Positions 37,320-50,400 of a DNA stretch of 64,000 nt are shown here, piece by piece; the stretch's first letter is position 1, and each line of letters starts with the position of its first letter. Source of the stretch: Serinus canaria (Eukaryota > Chordata > Aves > Passeriformes > Fringillidae); assembly GCF_022539315.1 (NCBI RefSeq), contig NC_066316.1, positions 60,059,994-60,123,993 of the forward strand, in the 5' to 3' direction. The notes below the pieces were generated by a model that was not told the DNA's origin, did not search any database, and saw nothing but the letters and a program-made list of their open reading frames with translations. A program made the position numbers and the translations under genes.

Positions 37320-37740
37320 AATTTTAATATCAAAATACCCTGTGGGGAAGAGTTCCACAGTATAACTAATTTTGTTAATTTTCAACCTACATCTCAAAAA
37401 TATTGTTGGAACTCTCACTCACTTTTGTAGCAGAAAAAAAATATTATTGACTGTCTTGTCCAGGCCATGATGACTGTACAAAATTAAGTTGTCTCTCCTG
37501 GGCTGAACATTCCTAAACAATTTTGTTGTTCCTCTTATGGAAGCTATTTAATCTCTGATCACTGCTATTGTCCTTCCTTGAACCTTTTTCTAGCTCTGCC
37601 CTGTCCCTTCTGGGCATGAGAGATAGGAGTGAAGACCTACCATGTATTTTGAAAGTGTACATAATCTGACATGCTGTTTTGTTCTCTATTTGTGTAGTAA
37701 TCATTTCCTGCTCTTTTATTGGTAGCGTTGCTCCTGCTGG
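37320..37740 (-). mobile_element. Ancient CR1-type LINE 3' region fragment, antisense orientation
   Basis: Words such as TGTCTCTCCTGGGCTGAACA (about 37490), CTCTTATGGAAGCTATTTAA (about 37532), TCTGATCACTGCTATTGTCC (about 37554) and CCTTGAACCTTTTTCTAGCT (about 37576), followed by GAGATAGGAGTGAAGACCTACCAT..., follow the order of old amniote CR1 antisense 3' sequence. Divergence is high and limits are approximate. Assignment is by remembered consensus order, so a RepeatMasker-type search would settle it. Confidence 0.5.
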
Positions 37741-38073
37741 GGTGGCCTAAGGACATATCAAAGCAAGCAACTTGGAAATGGAGGTAATATGTTTATCAAA
37801 ACAAATGAAAAGAAAAATACCAGATACTTTTGGCACATGTTTCACAAAAGGGATCATATGATGAAGAGCAGGTGCAATACCTAAAAATTGTTTTATTTTA
37901 TACTTGCTCCTTTGACTTTTACTGAACATAAAACTGACATTTTCACAGAACTTTGTGTTACATGTCCAAGACCTTTTTTTGTTGAGCTGTAGCAGGAAGT
38001 ACAGAGTTTACGATCCTGCACATAAGTTAAGATTATTTTTTCTACATTGTGCTTTACTTCCCAGAAATCAAAA

Positions 38074-38300
38074 CCATAGAATGATAGAATCACAAAATAT
38101 GCTGAGTTGAAAGGGACCTCTCAGGATCATTGAATCCAACTCCTGGCCCTGCAGAGGACACTCCAGGAGTCACACCATGTTTCTGAGGGCATTGTCCAAA
38201 TGCTTCCTGAACCCCATCAAGGTCTTTCCCTCTTCGAGGGTTTCCATGGCTCCTCACAATTTAGTGTCCTCAGCAAACTTAGCAGTCATTTGAGAATAAC
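38074..38300 (-). mobile_element. CR1 LINE 3' end, antisense orientation
   Basis: The stretch runs CATAGAATGATAGAATCACA, GTTGAAAGGGACCTCTCAGG, ATCCAACTCCTGGCCCTGCA, then TCTGAGGGCATTGTCCAAAT. This is the standard order of an antisense CR1 3' end, starting with its tail repeats. The left edge is sharp at the tail repeats, which is the true 3' end of the element. To the right it passes into older LINE-like sequence near 38240 (GTGTCCTCAGCAAACTTAGC). Confidence 0.78.
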
Positions 38301-38399
38301 TGCTCTGCAGGCTCAGAATTCCTAACTGAAATGATGGCAAAAAGGTATTGTCACAGCAACCATCTTCTATATCTTTTGTACAGAGGTAGTTTTTAGGAA

Positions 38400-39150
38400 G
38401 ATAGTAGTTCAGCTATATTTCATCCTCAATTTCCTTTAGATCTCCTGGGTAAATACCATATGGTCCTGGTAGTTTGCTCCCCAGGGAAAGCGTAGTGCTG
38501 ACTCACCAGCTGGGGTTAAACCACCACAATTTGTTTTACAACCTCCTCCTCAGACAGTTCACTTTAAAAGAGGTCTTCTGACTCGTCCTAGTAAACGTGA
38601 CCTCTGGAGTGTGAATTTCTTGGATCTTCCACACCAAGGAAACACGCAAGAATCCCTTTGGATTTTGTGCTGTAACTCCTCCTCTCACTGATATGTCAAT
38701 TGACCTGAATGACTCCAAGGGAGGATCCCCACTCCGCAGGGCTTTGAGGAAGCGTTTGCTTTTAGTTTTATGCATTCAGCAAACAGTCCCTAAAACATTA
38801 ATTGCTGGCCTGTGATTTGTGTCACTATGTTAAATTTGCCAATTTTCTGGTTTTCTTCCCATTTGCTTGCTTGGATATCCTTGAGTTTTTGAAGGATATT
38901 TTTCTCACTTCTTTCAGCTCTTCTTTTACTCATTTTTTATCCAAGTCAAGACTGTAAAATGACACATTTATGTGGTAAAAACAAAGTTCCTTTTGTATAT
39001 AACTGTTCTTAAAAAGTATTTAAGCCCCCCCCCCCAACACATTACTATTTCTTTTATTGTCTTTCTTTGCTGCTTTTTAAAGACTGTTTCATTAGTTGGT
39101 TTCCTTTTTTGGCATGTCCATATATTCACAGAAATTTAGTTTATTTTTCT
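38400..39150 (-). mobile_element. Degraded LINE ORF2-like fragment (CR1 type), antisense orientation
   Basis: Several words match, in order, the antisense of an old amniote CR1-like ORF2: GATCTCCTGGGTAAATACCA with TATGGTCCTGGTAGTTTG (38440-38476), AACCTCCTCCTCAGACAGTT (about 38540), GAGGAAGCGTTTGCTTTTAG (about 38747) and the region to TTAGTTGGTTTCC (about 39092). All frames are broken. An 11-base C run (39025-39035) lies inside it. Confidence 0.45.
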
Positions 39151-40935
39151 GCTCATTCTTTCCTGCCCTCTGAAAATTTCCTGTTCTTAATTTGGTATAA
39201 ATTGCTGCATTTCTTTACTCTTTGACTTTTTTATTTTCTGTTGACTGGAATCCACGGAGCACATTTTTAGGTTCAATTAAAAATGCATGTCACATGCTAA
39301 TTGCAAATGCTTCAAGTCAGATAATTGTGATTAACATGCAACCATTAATGCATCAGAAACAGAATGTATCATGTAGGCAAGAATTTTTCTGAACTGCTGC
39401 ACACAAAGTATATGCTGTGATCTACACACTTAAATGAAAATCAGTGGATAGCTATGAAGTGAAAATACCTCAGGGACACTCAGGTTCTACTGAGACCATT
39501 CTCTTGGGGGAGTGCAAACATTTCAGACACAAACAAAAGCCATTGATTGAGAGCTGAAGAGAAACAAAATTCTAAAAGTTCTCTTTAGGAGGCTTATTCT
39601 GTCCCGTACCCTTAGCACCCTACAGATAAGCATCAGGCAAGTTTAATGTTTTCCTTCAATCGGCTATGGCGCAGAGAAGAATCGCTGTCCTAAGAGAGCA
39701 TGTATGAAATGCCAGCCTAAGAAGACTCACATACTAAGAAGCCTTCTAGATCTTGCCTTTATCAGAGACACAGAAAAGAAATTTTCAAAGGATGGAGTGT
39801 CTGAGATGACTGATGTAATGAATTACCTAATCAATTTTCTGTTGAAGGACTAGGCAATTTCCTGTCTAGACTATATTGTACAAGTGCTTGATACTAATTT
39901 TCAGCTAGCAAAAGAATAGCTGTCTGTGGCTATTTTCTGTTCACACAGAGCCTGCAGAAAACACTGCAAGTTTTTAATAGTACTGAGCTGACTAAAAGGC
40001 AGGATACACAATAAAACATAACATCCTGCTCTCCTCAGTGTTCCTGTTGAGAGCAGGCAGTGTTTCTTTCTGACTTACCAATTGAAAAAATTGTGATACT
40101 AAAGCCAAACTTGCCTCAGGTCCTCTCTTACAATCTCAAGGCTGCATGACTGAACTGTGATACTCTCCTATCTGTTATACCAAATTAATAGAACTATTTC
40201 TGAAACAAAATGCTTTTTGAAAGTAAAAGTATCACAGTTTGACTGATAGGTTGATTCCTTTGCTCAGCCATTTTTGTCTCTATTATTAAACTACAATTCA
40301 AAGGACAAATTAAAACAATTATTTTTGCTTCTGAACTGGATTTATCTCATTAAATGTACTATTGTTGCAAACAATTTAATTTCTTTGATTATTTGTCACA
40401 CACTTGCTGCCACAATATGTGTTCTATTGGGTACTTGCTATATCTGTTACAGGAGAATCACCTCTTTAATGTTAGTGTAAGTTCATTGAAACAATTAATT
40501 CATGAATTGAGGAACATCCATGTGTTTTTTCTCCATTACATATATTTGGCTAATGGCATAACAGAAAAAAAAAAAAAACAAAAAAGGGCTTTAAAATTGC
40601 AAAGGTGGCTTAGGAGCACTGTGATCTTGCTGAAGGATAGGCATATTTGTCATGGTTTCACAATACCTTATTCTGACATCAGGAGCTGATTTCCAATACA
40701 ATACAATAAGAAAATTTTCAGAGGAAAAGCCAAAAGATAAATATTTGTCATCAATTCAAGGCTGAAGGACTGAATGGGTAGAAAAGCTCTGAAATTTCTT
40801 TTTAATGTATTCAATAAATAGAAAGACATGCTAAATGCTTTTCAAACTAATCACACTACAGAGTAGGTTGGGGTTATTTAAGGGTGAAGAGGAATGGGTA
40901 CTGTGTCAGCTTTTTGGGGAACTTTTTAAATAAAA
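39151..40935. other. Intergenic AT-rich DNA, nothing recognised
   Basis: No gene or repeat family was recognised. An A14 run lies at 40565-40578. Confidence 0.45.
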
Positions 40936-41030
40936 ACACAAGGACATGAACAACCTAGGTTGGAAGGGGCATGTGGGGATCATCTTGGATCCAGTTCAGA
41001 AGTCGGGTCCAAAGTGAATCTTCCTGCATA
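40936..41030 (-). mobile_element. Probable CR1 3'-end fragment, antisense orientation
   Basis: AAGGACATGAACAACCTAGG, then TTGGAAGGGGCATGTGGGGA and TCATCTTGGATCCAGTTC, follow the antisense CR1 3' end (ACAACCTAGGTTGGAAGGGACC... in the consensus). The right limit is unclear. Confidence 0.5.
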
Positions 41031-41085
41031 TTCTCTGCATCCTGAGGCTGAAGACTCAGATCTTCACTGCATCTGCCCTTCTGGC

Positions 41086-41117
41086 CTCAGCTCGGTCACC
41101 TGAAACACCGAGCTGAG
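41086..41117. repeat. Perfect 11-base inverted repeat with 10-base loop
   Basis: CTCAGCTCGGT (41086-41096) is the exact reverse complement of ACCGAGCTGAG (41107-41117). The stem is GC-rich in an otherwise AT-rich region. Confidence 0.8.
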
Positions 41118-43076
41118 CTGGGGATCATTACTGGAGGGGGAAGGACCAGATAGGATGGCAGATCCCATACAATCTAGGTACTACAATATTTGCCTCAGGA
41201 GCCAAGGAGACCTGCTCCAGAACTGCCTCAGAGCTGTGATGGACATCTTCCCTACAACCAAAGCTGGTAACAAGGTTGTTTCACTGTTTTAGGGATCTTT
41301 TTTTCTAGCGTATTACTTAGCACAGTGTTGGATGTCCTTTGAAAAGTGAACTTCACATGAGAGTAAGCAATAGGTTTATAATTTCTGAGCTGCATTTCCG
41401 TAGGAGGTTTCCTTTTGGTGATTCATTAGTTTGTACATTTCAGCTTGTATTTCCTTGCCTTAGCAATAGTTTAATTTCACAATTACAAAAAAGGAATTTC
41501 CACATCACTTTAGGACCAGAAAAAGAAAAGAAATTAGAAAGAAAAGGTCACTCATTAACAAAGGCTTTGTAATCCTATCTTGAAATTATGGTTTTTGCTA
41601 TGAATTTAAACAAAATCTGAAAGAGTTTTGCACCACAAAATGTGGAGCTATTTCAGTTAGTCTGCAGACAGTAAAGTCTGAGAGAGAAACAGTTACACAC
41701 TTAACAGTATTGAGCACATTTTTGACAATAAAATACTACAGGTCTTACTCCTGACATATTTAATCAGTCCTATTCAGAAAAAAAAAAACCTTTAGCTTTA
41801 GGGATAACTGTGCTGGAATAAAAAATGTGTATAGACTTCATGGTTTAAGCCTGTGTTAATGAACAGATTAAATATCCACTTCAGAGCCAAGGGGAGCCAT
41901 TTAGGACAAAGCTGTAAGATGGGTAGCTCTCTACTATCTCAGCACAAGCAAAGAAATTTGATTTTTGACTGTAAAAGTATTTTCAGCTGCTCTAAAGATC
42001 AAGTTACAAGAGTATTTGAGATTTTTCACTTAATTACCATGTTTTGTGATGACAGGAAGAGTAACATAGGCTGTCAGCATACATCTTGAAATTAAATCTC
42101 CATGCTATGTAAAATAATTCTCTTCCACTTCCACGGCACTACAGTGGACTTCCTGAAATGAGATACAAAGGAATAGCACAGTTAATCATATTCCAACGTC
42201 AGAATAAGATGAACACTTCTTTTTCAGGAGAAGAGGTGAGTTTAAGAATCAAACTTTCAATACCACTTTCCTAGGGAAAATTGTTTCCCAGTTAAACCCT
42301 TCCTGTTAAAGAGTCAGATCACACTAAAGGAGCACCTATACACATCTTGCTCTTGTATCACAGGTGCAGGAACTGTGGTTGCTCAGTGCCAGAATGAGCG
42401 TGACTGCCAGTACCTGCGGAGCTAAAGCCGAGCTATGGTCAACTGGTACAGCTCAGGCCAAATCTATTCAGGGTGAATTAATTTCAAATTTTAGAGTTTG
42501 TCTACTTGCAAGTCTCTCAAATATTGTATCAAAATGCCTACCTACTAATGCAGGGGTGACACAGTCATTTAAAATGTGTGCAAGAACACGCTACACACAC
42601 TGAATAGTGGCAGTAGTGTTAAAAATATGGTCTTTATGCATTCAGCAAATTGATTGGCAAATCAGTGTCAGTGTCAGTGCTACCTTTGCATTAAGCACAT
42701 CCACACCTTGACTGTGCTTGGAGGCAGTGTGAGGGCAGCTCCAGCATTCCAGTGGCAATGGTGTATTTCACAGGTTTTGACCATAAGAAAAGGTTGAATT
42801 CTCCTTTGACTTGTGCATTATGCAGTCATTTAAATCTGATGGATTGAGCACAAAGATGAATCACAGCAGCAGTGGTGCAAGTACACACAGTTATACTGGA
42901 GCTGGGCAGTGGGTAAGTTTACATCAGCTGAATCACCTCAAGAAGCTGCCTCCTCTTCCTCTCCAGGTGTTTGGTCCCAACCCCTTGAGTCTCCCAGGAC
43001 TGTGCTGGTACAAGTACTTCTTCAGCCATTCATAGATCCAGTACAAATTCCAACTGGAAAAATAGCTGGGATGGGA

Positions 43077-43094
43077 TTTTTTTTTTTTTTTTTT
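43077..43094. repeat. T18 homopolymer
   Basis: Eighteen consecutive T bases lie between GGGA and GATCC. Read on the minus strand it could be a poly(A) tail, but the flank at 43095-43440 shows no recognisable retrocopy. Confidence 0.8.
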
Positions 43095-43469
43095 GATCCA
43101 GGTCAGTCTCCCATGTGGTTCCCATGCAGAGACATGAAGACCTGAGAGTTGGCACAGGAGCTGAGGCAGCAGCATCACTGCTGCCGACCAAATCACTGCC
43201 CAAGGGAGTGTCTTGTTCCAGCAAAAGATGTGTCCAGTAGCCAAATACCAATTACAGGGAAACCTGTCAAAACTGGAATTACATATGGCATTTCCCATAA
43301 CAGAAGAGAAAATTACTGGAATCTCTCATCTCAGGCAGAAATGTGCTTGGTATCACTGGGCTCCACACCCCCAGACATGCATTCCTGCAGGCTGGCATCA
43401 CTGAACTTACATCCATTGGTGGAAGTCTTGTAAAACTACCTTAGGAGAATAGGTATGCATGCACACATT

Positions 43470-43507
43470 ACACACACACACACACACACACACACCACAC
43501 ACACACT
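43470..43507. repeat. CA dinucleotide microsatellite
   Basis: The tract is an uninterrupted CA run with one slip (CACACCACAC) near 43495. It is probably length-polymorphic. Confidence 0.9.
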
Positions 43508-44069
43508 CATGTGCATGCTTTCCACAAGAGAAAAAAAACTATTTAAAACCTCTTTGAGGTCTGTGAAGCTCTATAAAGTAGTTGGCAAAAGGTTTCAAAA
43601 TAAGCTTCAGACACTTTAGTCTTCACATTTTAGCTGACTGGTGGCAAATTTTTGGGTTGCTAAAGGAGGAAAAGTATAGCAATTTTTGTTGCCAAAAACC
43701 ATTGCAATGATCACACTTGACTGCCATTTCCCTGACTGCAGAGTGTTTTATATCCTCTGTGCATGAAACAGTAGCAGTTCATTAGGTACATTACAACAAC
43801 ATCTGCCTTCAGTAAGAGAGAATATGCTCTTGTTCTGCATAGGAACAGTCTATGAATGAAGCTGGTATAATTAACATCCAGTTTGAAGACATCACTTACT
43901 AAACAAATAAAAACAACAACAATATAGTAGCCAGTGCATTACTGTGTATATAGATATTTTTCAGCCATCAGTATCCATTTTATTCTGGACTTGTTATTTT
44001 TCTCCTAAGTTAGCACAGTTCTTTTCCAGACACAAAGCTATATGCAGACATGTACATTTCATCCTGGTG

Positions 44070-44119
44070 CCAGTATAGATGACACTAGATGATACCAGTA
44101 TAGATAGCAGTAGATGATA
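44070..44119. repeat. Imperfect 25-base tandem duplication
   Basis: CCAGTATAGATGACACTAGA followed by TGATA (44070-44094) is repeated directly at 44095-44119 with a few mismatches (CCAGTATAGATAGCAGTAGA then TGATA). Confidence 0.7.
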
Positions 44120-45789
44120 TCTCCTGAGCAGATCAGAAGCTGAAGGAAATTGACTTCGATGTATCCCTGACAGTTTATACCAGCTGAGAGACAAGATTGC
44201 TCTCTCTATGTGAAATGGAGTTTCAAAGACACACCAGAGCACTTTTATAAAATGGCCTCAGTTTCTTCAGCAAATAATTGTCTTTATACTCCCCATATCT
44301 CCAAAAGGTGATTTTCTACTTTTTCTTTCATTTCTTCTAACAGTTAATTTTGTTGATTTTTTCCTCTTCAATATTTTGTGATATGAAGTAGAGTTTGACT
44401 TCCCATGCTAAGGTTTGTTTGGGCACTTAGATATAAAAATTTATTTTAGCCTCTGCAAAATAATGCACATGTACCTAGAATATACACACATATTCCCTAT
44501 AGCCTACAGAATCATTATACACACCAAATGGTTATTAAGAGCTGTGTTCATACATTGAATGTGGAATTACTGAAGCACCAAAACCCCCTGTGAATACATG
44601 AAACATCTCTAATGTTCAGCTCTCTAATGTTCACCAAATAATCAGGACTTACATTTGATTCAACACCTCCTCAGTCAGAGTTTCCAGAGCTCCATCTCAC
44701 ACTCAGAAATGTTCTGACCAGGACAGAGAGCCTGGAGGGTGCAGCTATGATGGATGTGTGTCCCCTGCATTGCTGATGGAAGTGGGGCACTGTGCAAGGA
44801 AACACTTGGTTCCTCTGAGGCTGGAGCACATTCCTCTGCAGCTGAGAGGTAAAGGCACGCAGTGGCAGGAGAGGATCCAGGGGGGTTTTCTCCCTTCTGA
44901 ATCAGTGGGAGATTCTGCATTTTGAGGGAGTCTCCCAGCCTGCCAAAGCTACCTTAAGGCAGCCTCTGACCTGGAGCCTGGCTCACTCTGCGTGGCGCAG
45001 GTCACATATGCTCCAGAGCAGATACACAGGACTCCACAATGTTTCCAGCTCTAACACAAACACAGAATGGCACCCTATTTCACAGACCTTAAAGACTTGC
45101 ATGCAGTCCACACAGGAATTTTTCTGAAACAAGATTTTGAACTCTAACTTTCTAATTTGGGTCTTATTTACTTCCATAGTTATCTCCATCCACTATCCAG
45201 ACAGCTTCATGTAACAGGAAGCTGAAAGGCTTGTTTTATGGTCTACATTCAAGATTATTCTTTGTCCATCACACAGAATTTTGCTATACTTGGTACTCCC
45301 TAATTTCCAAAGCAATATACATTTTAAACTTTTTATTGACCTGTGTTGGTTACATGAGGGAGCCTTTTTTTTTCAAATACAGTTAATTACTTACCCAAGT
45401 CTTTCTGATTTCTGGATTCCTGACAAAATGTTTTAAATTCTTTAAAATATGGAAGTGCACCAAAGTAACTGAGCACACACTGAACCTTAAGCATCCTCTC
45501 AAGACAACCACTCTTCAGAGGGACTCTTAAGAAACATGGTTTAAGTGCATGTTAACAACTGATTTGGTCTCTAGAAGATATACTGCAATAGATCCCATCC
45601 TGCTCCAGTTGAAGCCAGTAGAAAAGGATATTGTCTAAAGCAGTTACTATTGAATTAGTTAGTCTGTTACCCTCACTGCTTTGAGACCAATCTGGGAAAA
45701 ATTCTGATGTGATTAATTTGACCATAACTCCCCAGAAACTCATAACACGTTTTCCTTACCTGTTAAAATACAAGGTGTCTTATATAATG

Positions 45790-45862
45790 AAAAAAAAAAA
45801 AAAAAAGTACCCTCATTTTCTTGTATGTAATTTCATTAAAACAAACAAACAAACAAACAAAA
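45790..45862. repeat. A17 run followed by an AAAC tetranucleotide tract
   Basis: A17 at 45790-45806 is followed 30 bases later by about five AAAC units (about 45837-45862). These are A-rich simple repeats; a retroposon tail was considered but nothing upstream supports it. Confidence 0.75.
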
Positions 45863-47440
45863 ATTTTAAAAAAGCGAAAACACACCCCAAACCCAAAATG
45901 TACAAGGAAGCTTCATGCCCTTAGGAGGTCTTAAAATAATTAATAGTATGAATTTAAATCATTTGTGTTGAGCAAATATATTAGAACTAACTTTGTACCA
46001 TGACCTGTTTGGAACAGAAAGATTAATCCCAGGTACACTGGCTGAGATCACCAATGCAAACTACTCTGATGGTACAACACCACCCATGACTTGAATAAGT
46101 TTAAAGTCTCCTGATAAAGAAATGGGGTGTTAGACTAATTAATACTTGTGAAGTGCCCTGACTGCCTAGGATGAAATCTGTCAAAAGAGTACATGTTTTT
46201 TTCTTGTTATTTTGAACAATGAAAAGCAAAGGAATTTACAGAATTACAAATAAGTGCTTGTAAATCAAGAGTTTAAATCAATGAAAAATAACAGGAATTT
46301 TCTGCACTATGTCTGTAAATATCTGCAGAAGAAACAAATATTTAGGATTTTATGCACAGTTATTGATCTCTGCAGAACTGTTGGGGGATCCTTAGCTCAA
46401 CACCCACCATTCCTCAGCTACAGCCTATTTTTGATAGCAGGTGCAAGAAGTTCTAAGTCTGGTCTATTAAAATTAAAGAGATTGGTATTCATACATTAAT
46501 GTGCTCATTTCACTACTGGGAATATATATCTGTTTAATGTATAGAACAGAGAGTCATTCAATATTTGTTTAATGGCCATGTCAAAAGATGTCTTTGCTAG
46601 TTGGTTCAATGCATTCTGTTCTAATTTATTTTAAAAATTGGGTCTTCTCTGCAGAACTTGTATTCCCATGCTCATTTTCCCTTTCCCCACATGCTCATTT
46701 CAAGATTCAGACACTAGGCTTCACCTGAGAGTGACAATTGTGCACATCCTTTTACTGGAAGCTAATGGACCATTACATCCTATTGTGTCATTTTCTCACC
46801 ATTCTTTGAATTCTTCAGGATGAAGGTGAGGATGGCTGTATAGCAGCCTGCCTGCAAACCTGCAGTCAAAATGGACCATCTGTGTACCTGGATTTGGAGA
46901 CAAATGCTTTTATTTTCTTTTTGTAAATTCTATGTTGGAGACCTAGCACTAAAACTTCAACACTGTCTCCCTGTGATCTGCACCATATGTTTTTTGGCAA
47001 CCTGTCCCTGACACCACATATCACTGATGTGATCTCTCATGTGTTTCTTTACCATGATTTGTATGAGATGCAATACAGACTTTAACCCAAGAGAAATCAA
47101 ACCTTGCTTTTGTACACCACTATGATGCATGGTTTTTCAAAAATGGGGCAGGTTATTATACTGAGTTTAAACTCTGAGAGATTTTTTTTTTTTTCTAGAA
47201 TTTAGACAGCAAACAGTTGGCCAGTGCAGTCTACAAGACAATACACAGTTTTCCTGCTTTGGACACAATCAGCCTCCTAACTGCAGCAGTCTGAGGAAGA
47301 TCCAAATAGAGGTACCTGACCTTCACAGCAGAGGGAGAAAAGGTCTACAACTGATACAATTCAAAATACCACAGGTATCTTTTTATCTCATTTTACCTCA
47401 TTTAAGAAGAGGGAAGAATCTGGCAAACTAATGTGCAATG

Positions 47441-47477
47441 GCCTGCACAAAAAATTTACTGCCTGCACAAAAAATTT
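47441..47477. repeat. 17-base tandem duplication, period 20
   Basis: GCCTGCACAAAAAATTT occurs at 47441-47457 and identically at 47461-47477. Confidence 0.75.
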
Positions 47478-50400
47478 CCCACAGGGAAAGTTCAGGCTTT
47501 CAAGAAGAAATCCTGCAGGAAATAGCTCCTTATCCAGCCACAAACACCACTCACAAAATGCTGCTCTGTTGCTAAAGGAATCCAACATTACGGAGAAATT
47601 TATCTGTTACAGAGATTTTCTTACCTCTTACAGTTTTCTGCAGATCTCTGCAGTTTCTGGTGTATCTGTGGGTTAAAAGAATCTTGGGCACTTGCTGTAT
47701 CAACAACCCAACTCTCAAGCTTCAGCTCTCTTATCTAAAACCCATTTTCTACCTGTAAACTTGCTATTTATATATATATATATTGATCCTGTATGGGTAA
47801 AAAAATGGCCAGTGCAGTTTCAAATGGCACAAATGCTCCTTTCTTTGATAGATTAGTCAACAAAATAATAGATTGCAACGTAGGATTTCTTCCCCACAGG
47901 TTAATTTCAGTCAGTTGTGTTCAATATTGTTAGAATTGCTACCACTGCACCTGATGTATGGCCTGTGATATCTCACTAACAGAGTGCCTATCAGGTGTGC
48001 ATGTGTGCATGAAGACTGGCTATTTTATCTACTGTTTCACATAAGCTTAAAAATACACACATGAAGTATTGCTTCCCCTACAGCTGCATAGACACAGACT
48101 CTTATTTAGTCCTGAAATATTTAGAAAGGCAAAGCCAATAGAAACTTTAACCTTCTGAATTTAAGACTCTTGATTTCACAGGCCCTTTGCTTATTAACCT
48201 GGTTTGAAACACACAGGACTGTGCTCTTAACCGTGCTGCAATGCTGTTGTTGAGGTTACATGAGGGTTTGGTAAGCATAAGACTTGTCTGAAAAATCTTT
48301 CAGAAGTCTCTAGCTCTAGTAGGACAGAGAAGGTTTAGAGTGACTTTCCACCATTATATTGGAAGCAGGCTCTGTCTTGTGTGTTTTACTAAAATAATTT
48401 GTAAGCAAAATTAGCTTCACTGACAGAACTTCATCGCCACCTTGCTCATGCCTTCTCTTGTCAGCCCATGTTCTTCTTCACACTACTGGAACACATTTCT
48501 TGTGTTTTTTCACCAGTTTGAGTGCTTATGAGATGAGATGTACTTCAGATTTTAAGTGAGAAATTAGTTAATTACGGATATTTTGCGGTTTTGGAAAAAA
48601 CACTGCTTTTTAATCTGTTTTTATGTCCAGGTTTTAAACCTTCATCTCTCTTGTAATCTATTGATTAAGGCTGCCACTATTGTTCAGCTAAGGATGCCCA
48701 AGGATACCAGTTTAGGCATTAAGATCACTAGCATTCTCTCAAACTATCCACTTAAAATCTTTGGCAAAACTCTTTTGTTTTCCACAACACTAAGCGGAGC
48801 CTGAAACTTAGGTGTTCCCTGTCCCTAATTATGGCCTTTACAAATAATGTTTCTTTTCTGGAACTGTGTCTAATGCAAGTAAAAGGCAAAGAAGAGACAG
48901 TGATCCCTCTAATTACATCATCAGTGCCGTCAGAGTGCTTACCTGGAAGGTAGGCACAGGCCTGGGGAGAGTCTTGATCTTCATGGAGAACTGGCAGCTA
49001 TGACTGCACTTGGCAGTACCAGGATACACACCACACCCCTGGCAGCAACAGAAGAAGCTATTTCCCACCACTAACTTCTTCCTCTACAGCCCAGTAAGTC
49101 AACATACTTAATAGGCAGAGAGACCTTTCATTCATGCTTGGCTGTTGGTCTCTTCATTCATCACTAAACATATTTCTCAGTAGGTTATGGGGGTTGGGGT
49201 GTCTCCTGCTGCCTTCTCTGAAGATTCTCTCTTGTGCACGGATATGGAAATACGGGGAATCAGAGAGCGTTTTGACTAATAAAGTGCCCATAAACCTCAT
49301 AGTCTTGGGAGGTTCCTTGGGTTGCCCTATAGCCTGTGGATAACAGATTTATTTGAGAAACTGAATCCACCTTCAAATTCCTGCTTCAGCTCAGGTAAAG
49401 GACTGATCTGCACTTTGCTGGATGCCCCCATGATCTGTGTTCCTCAAGTCCCTCTGTGAGCAGGGCTCTCAATCTCTCAATTCTCTGCTGTGTTAAAAGT
49501 CACTGAAAATTACAGGCTTCAAATTTCTCCAGGAAGTTAGGAAATGTTTTGGATGTCATGTTGCTCATCACAAGCAAAACCTTTGGGGCCCAAAACAGAG
49601 TAGCAATATAAAAGACATTTTATGTTCCACAATCTCCAATAAGGACAAGGCAATATCTGCTTTGGAAGGAAAGATTCAGAGAGTAACCTGAGACCCTTTG
49701 CACGGGAGTACAAAGACATGCTGCTATTTGGTAAGGTCCAATTTAAGCCTCCAGAGCAGTCTCACCTTGCAGCAGTTCCCAATGTGAATAAGCTTCCTGA
49801 CAGAGGATGGGTGAAGCCACAAGAATAACCATCTACTGTCTCTCCACAAGCCAATTCACTAATTCTTTGGGAATCCTGGACTCCTTGAAGGTGCACTATA
49901 CTCTTCCTGACCTGGGGAAAGCCTCAGTAGAGTTTGAGTCAAGACTGCACTAAATTTCTCTCTGTTGCTTTCACTGTATGATTTTGTCTCAAATGTAATT
50001 ATAGAGAAAATGACCTATACGCCTTATCCCTTCTGTATGCCTGGCATAATATCCAGGCTTATTTCCTTTAGCAAATAACTTTACAGAGGGAGTTCAACTT
50101 CCTGGTTTTCCAGATTAACTCTGGTTAATTAATAACAAATTCTTAGTCATTAAATTAAGGATAATTCCTTGGTGAAAAATCCCCTTTTGTTTCATCTCAT
50201 TCTTTTATCATTATCCAAAGAGACTTTTCATTTCATAATGACAAACCTGAAACAATTCTCTTTTGATTAAAACCAAAAGTCGTGTCATACTTATTTTCAT
50301 GCATTCCTGCAAAGCTCTGCCAGTACTAAAACCCACTCGTAAATCAGCCTGGGTCCCAACAAACAAACTGAAATTTGCCCCTTTCGCCTCCCCCTTCTGT

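Noticed and set aside
43095..43440. A processed retrocopy in antisense, with T18 at 43077 as its poly(A) tail
   Set aside because: No gene-like sequence is recognisable upstream on the minus strand and no flanking duplication was seen. Processed retrocopies are rare in birds.
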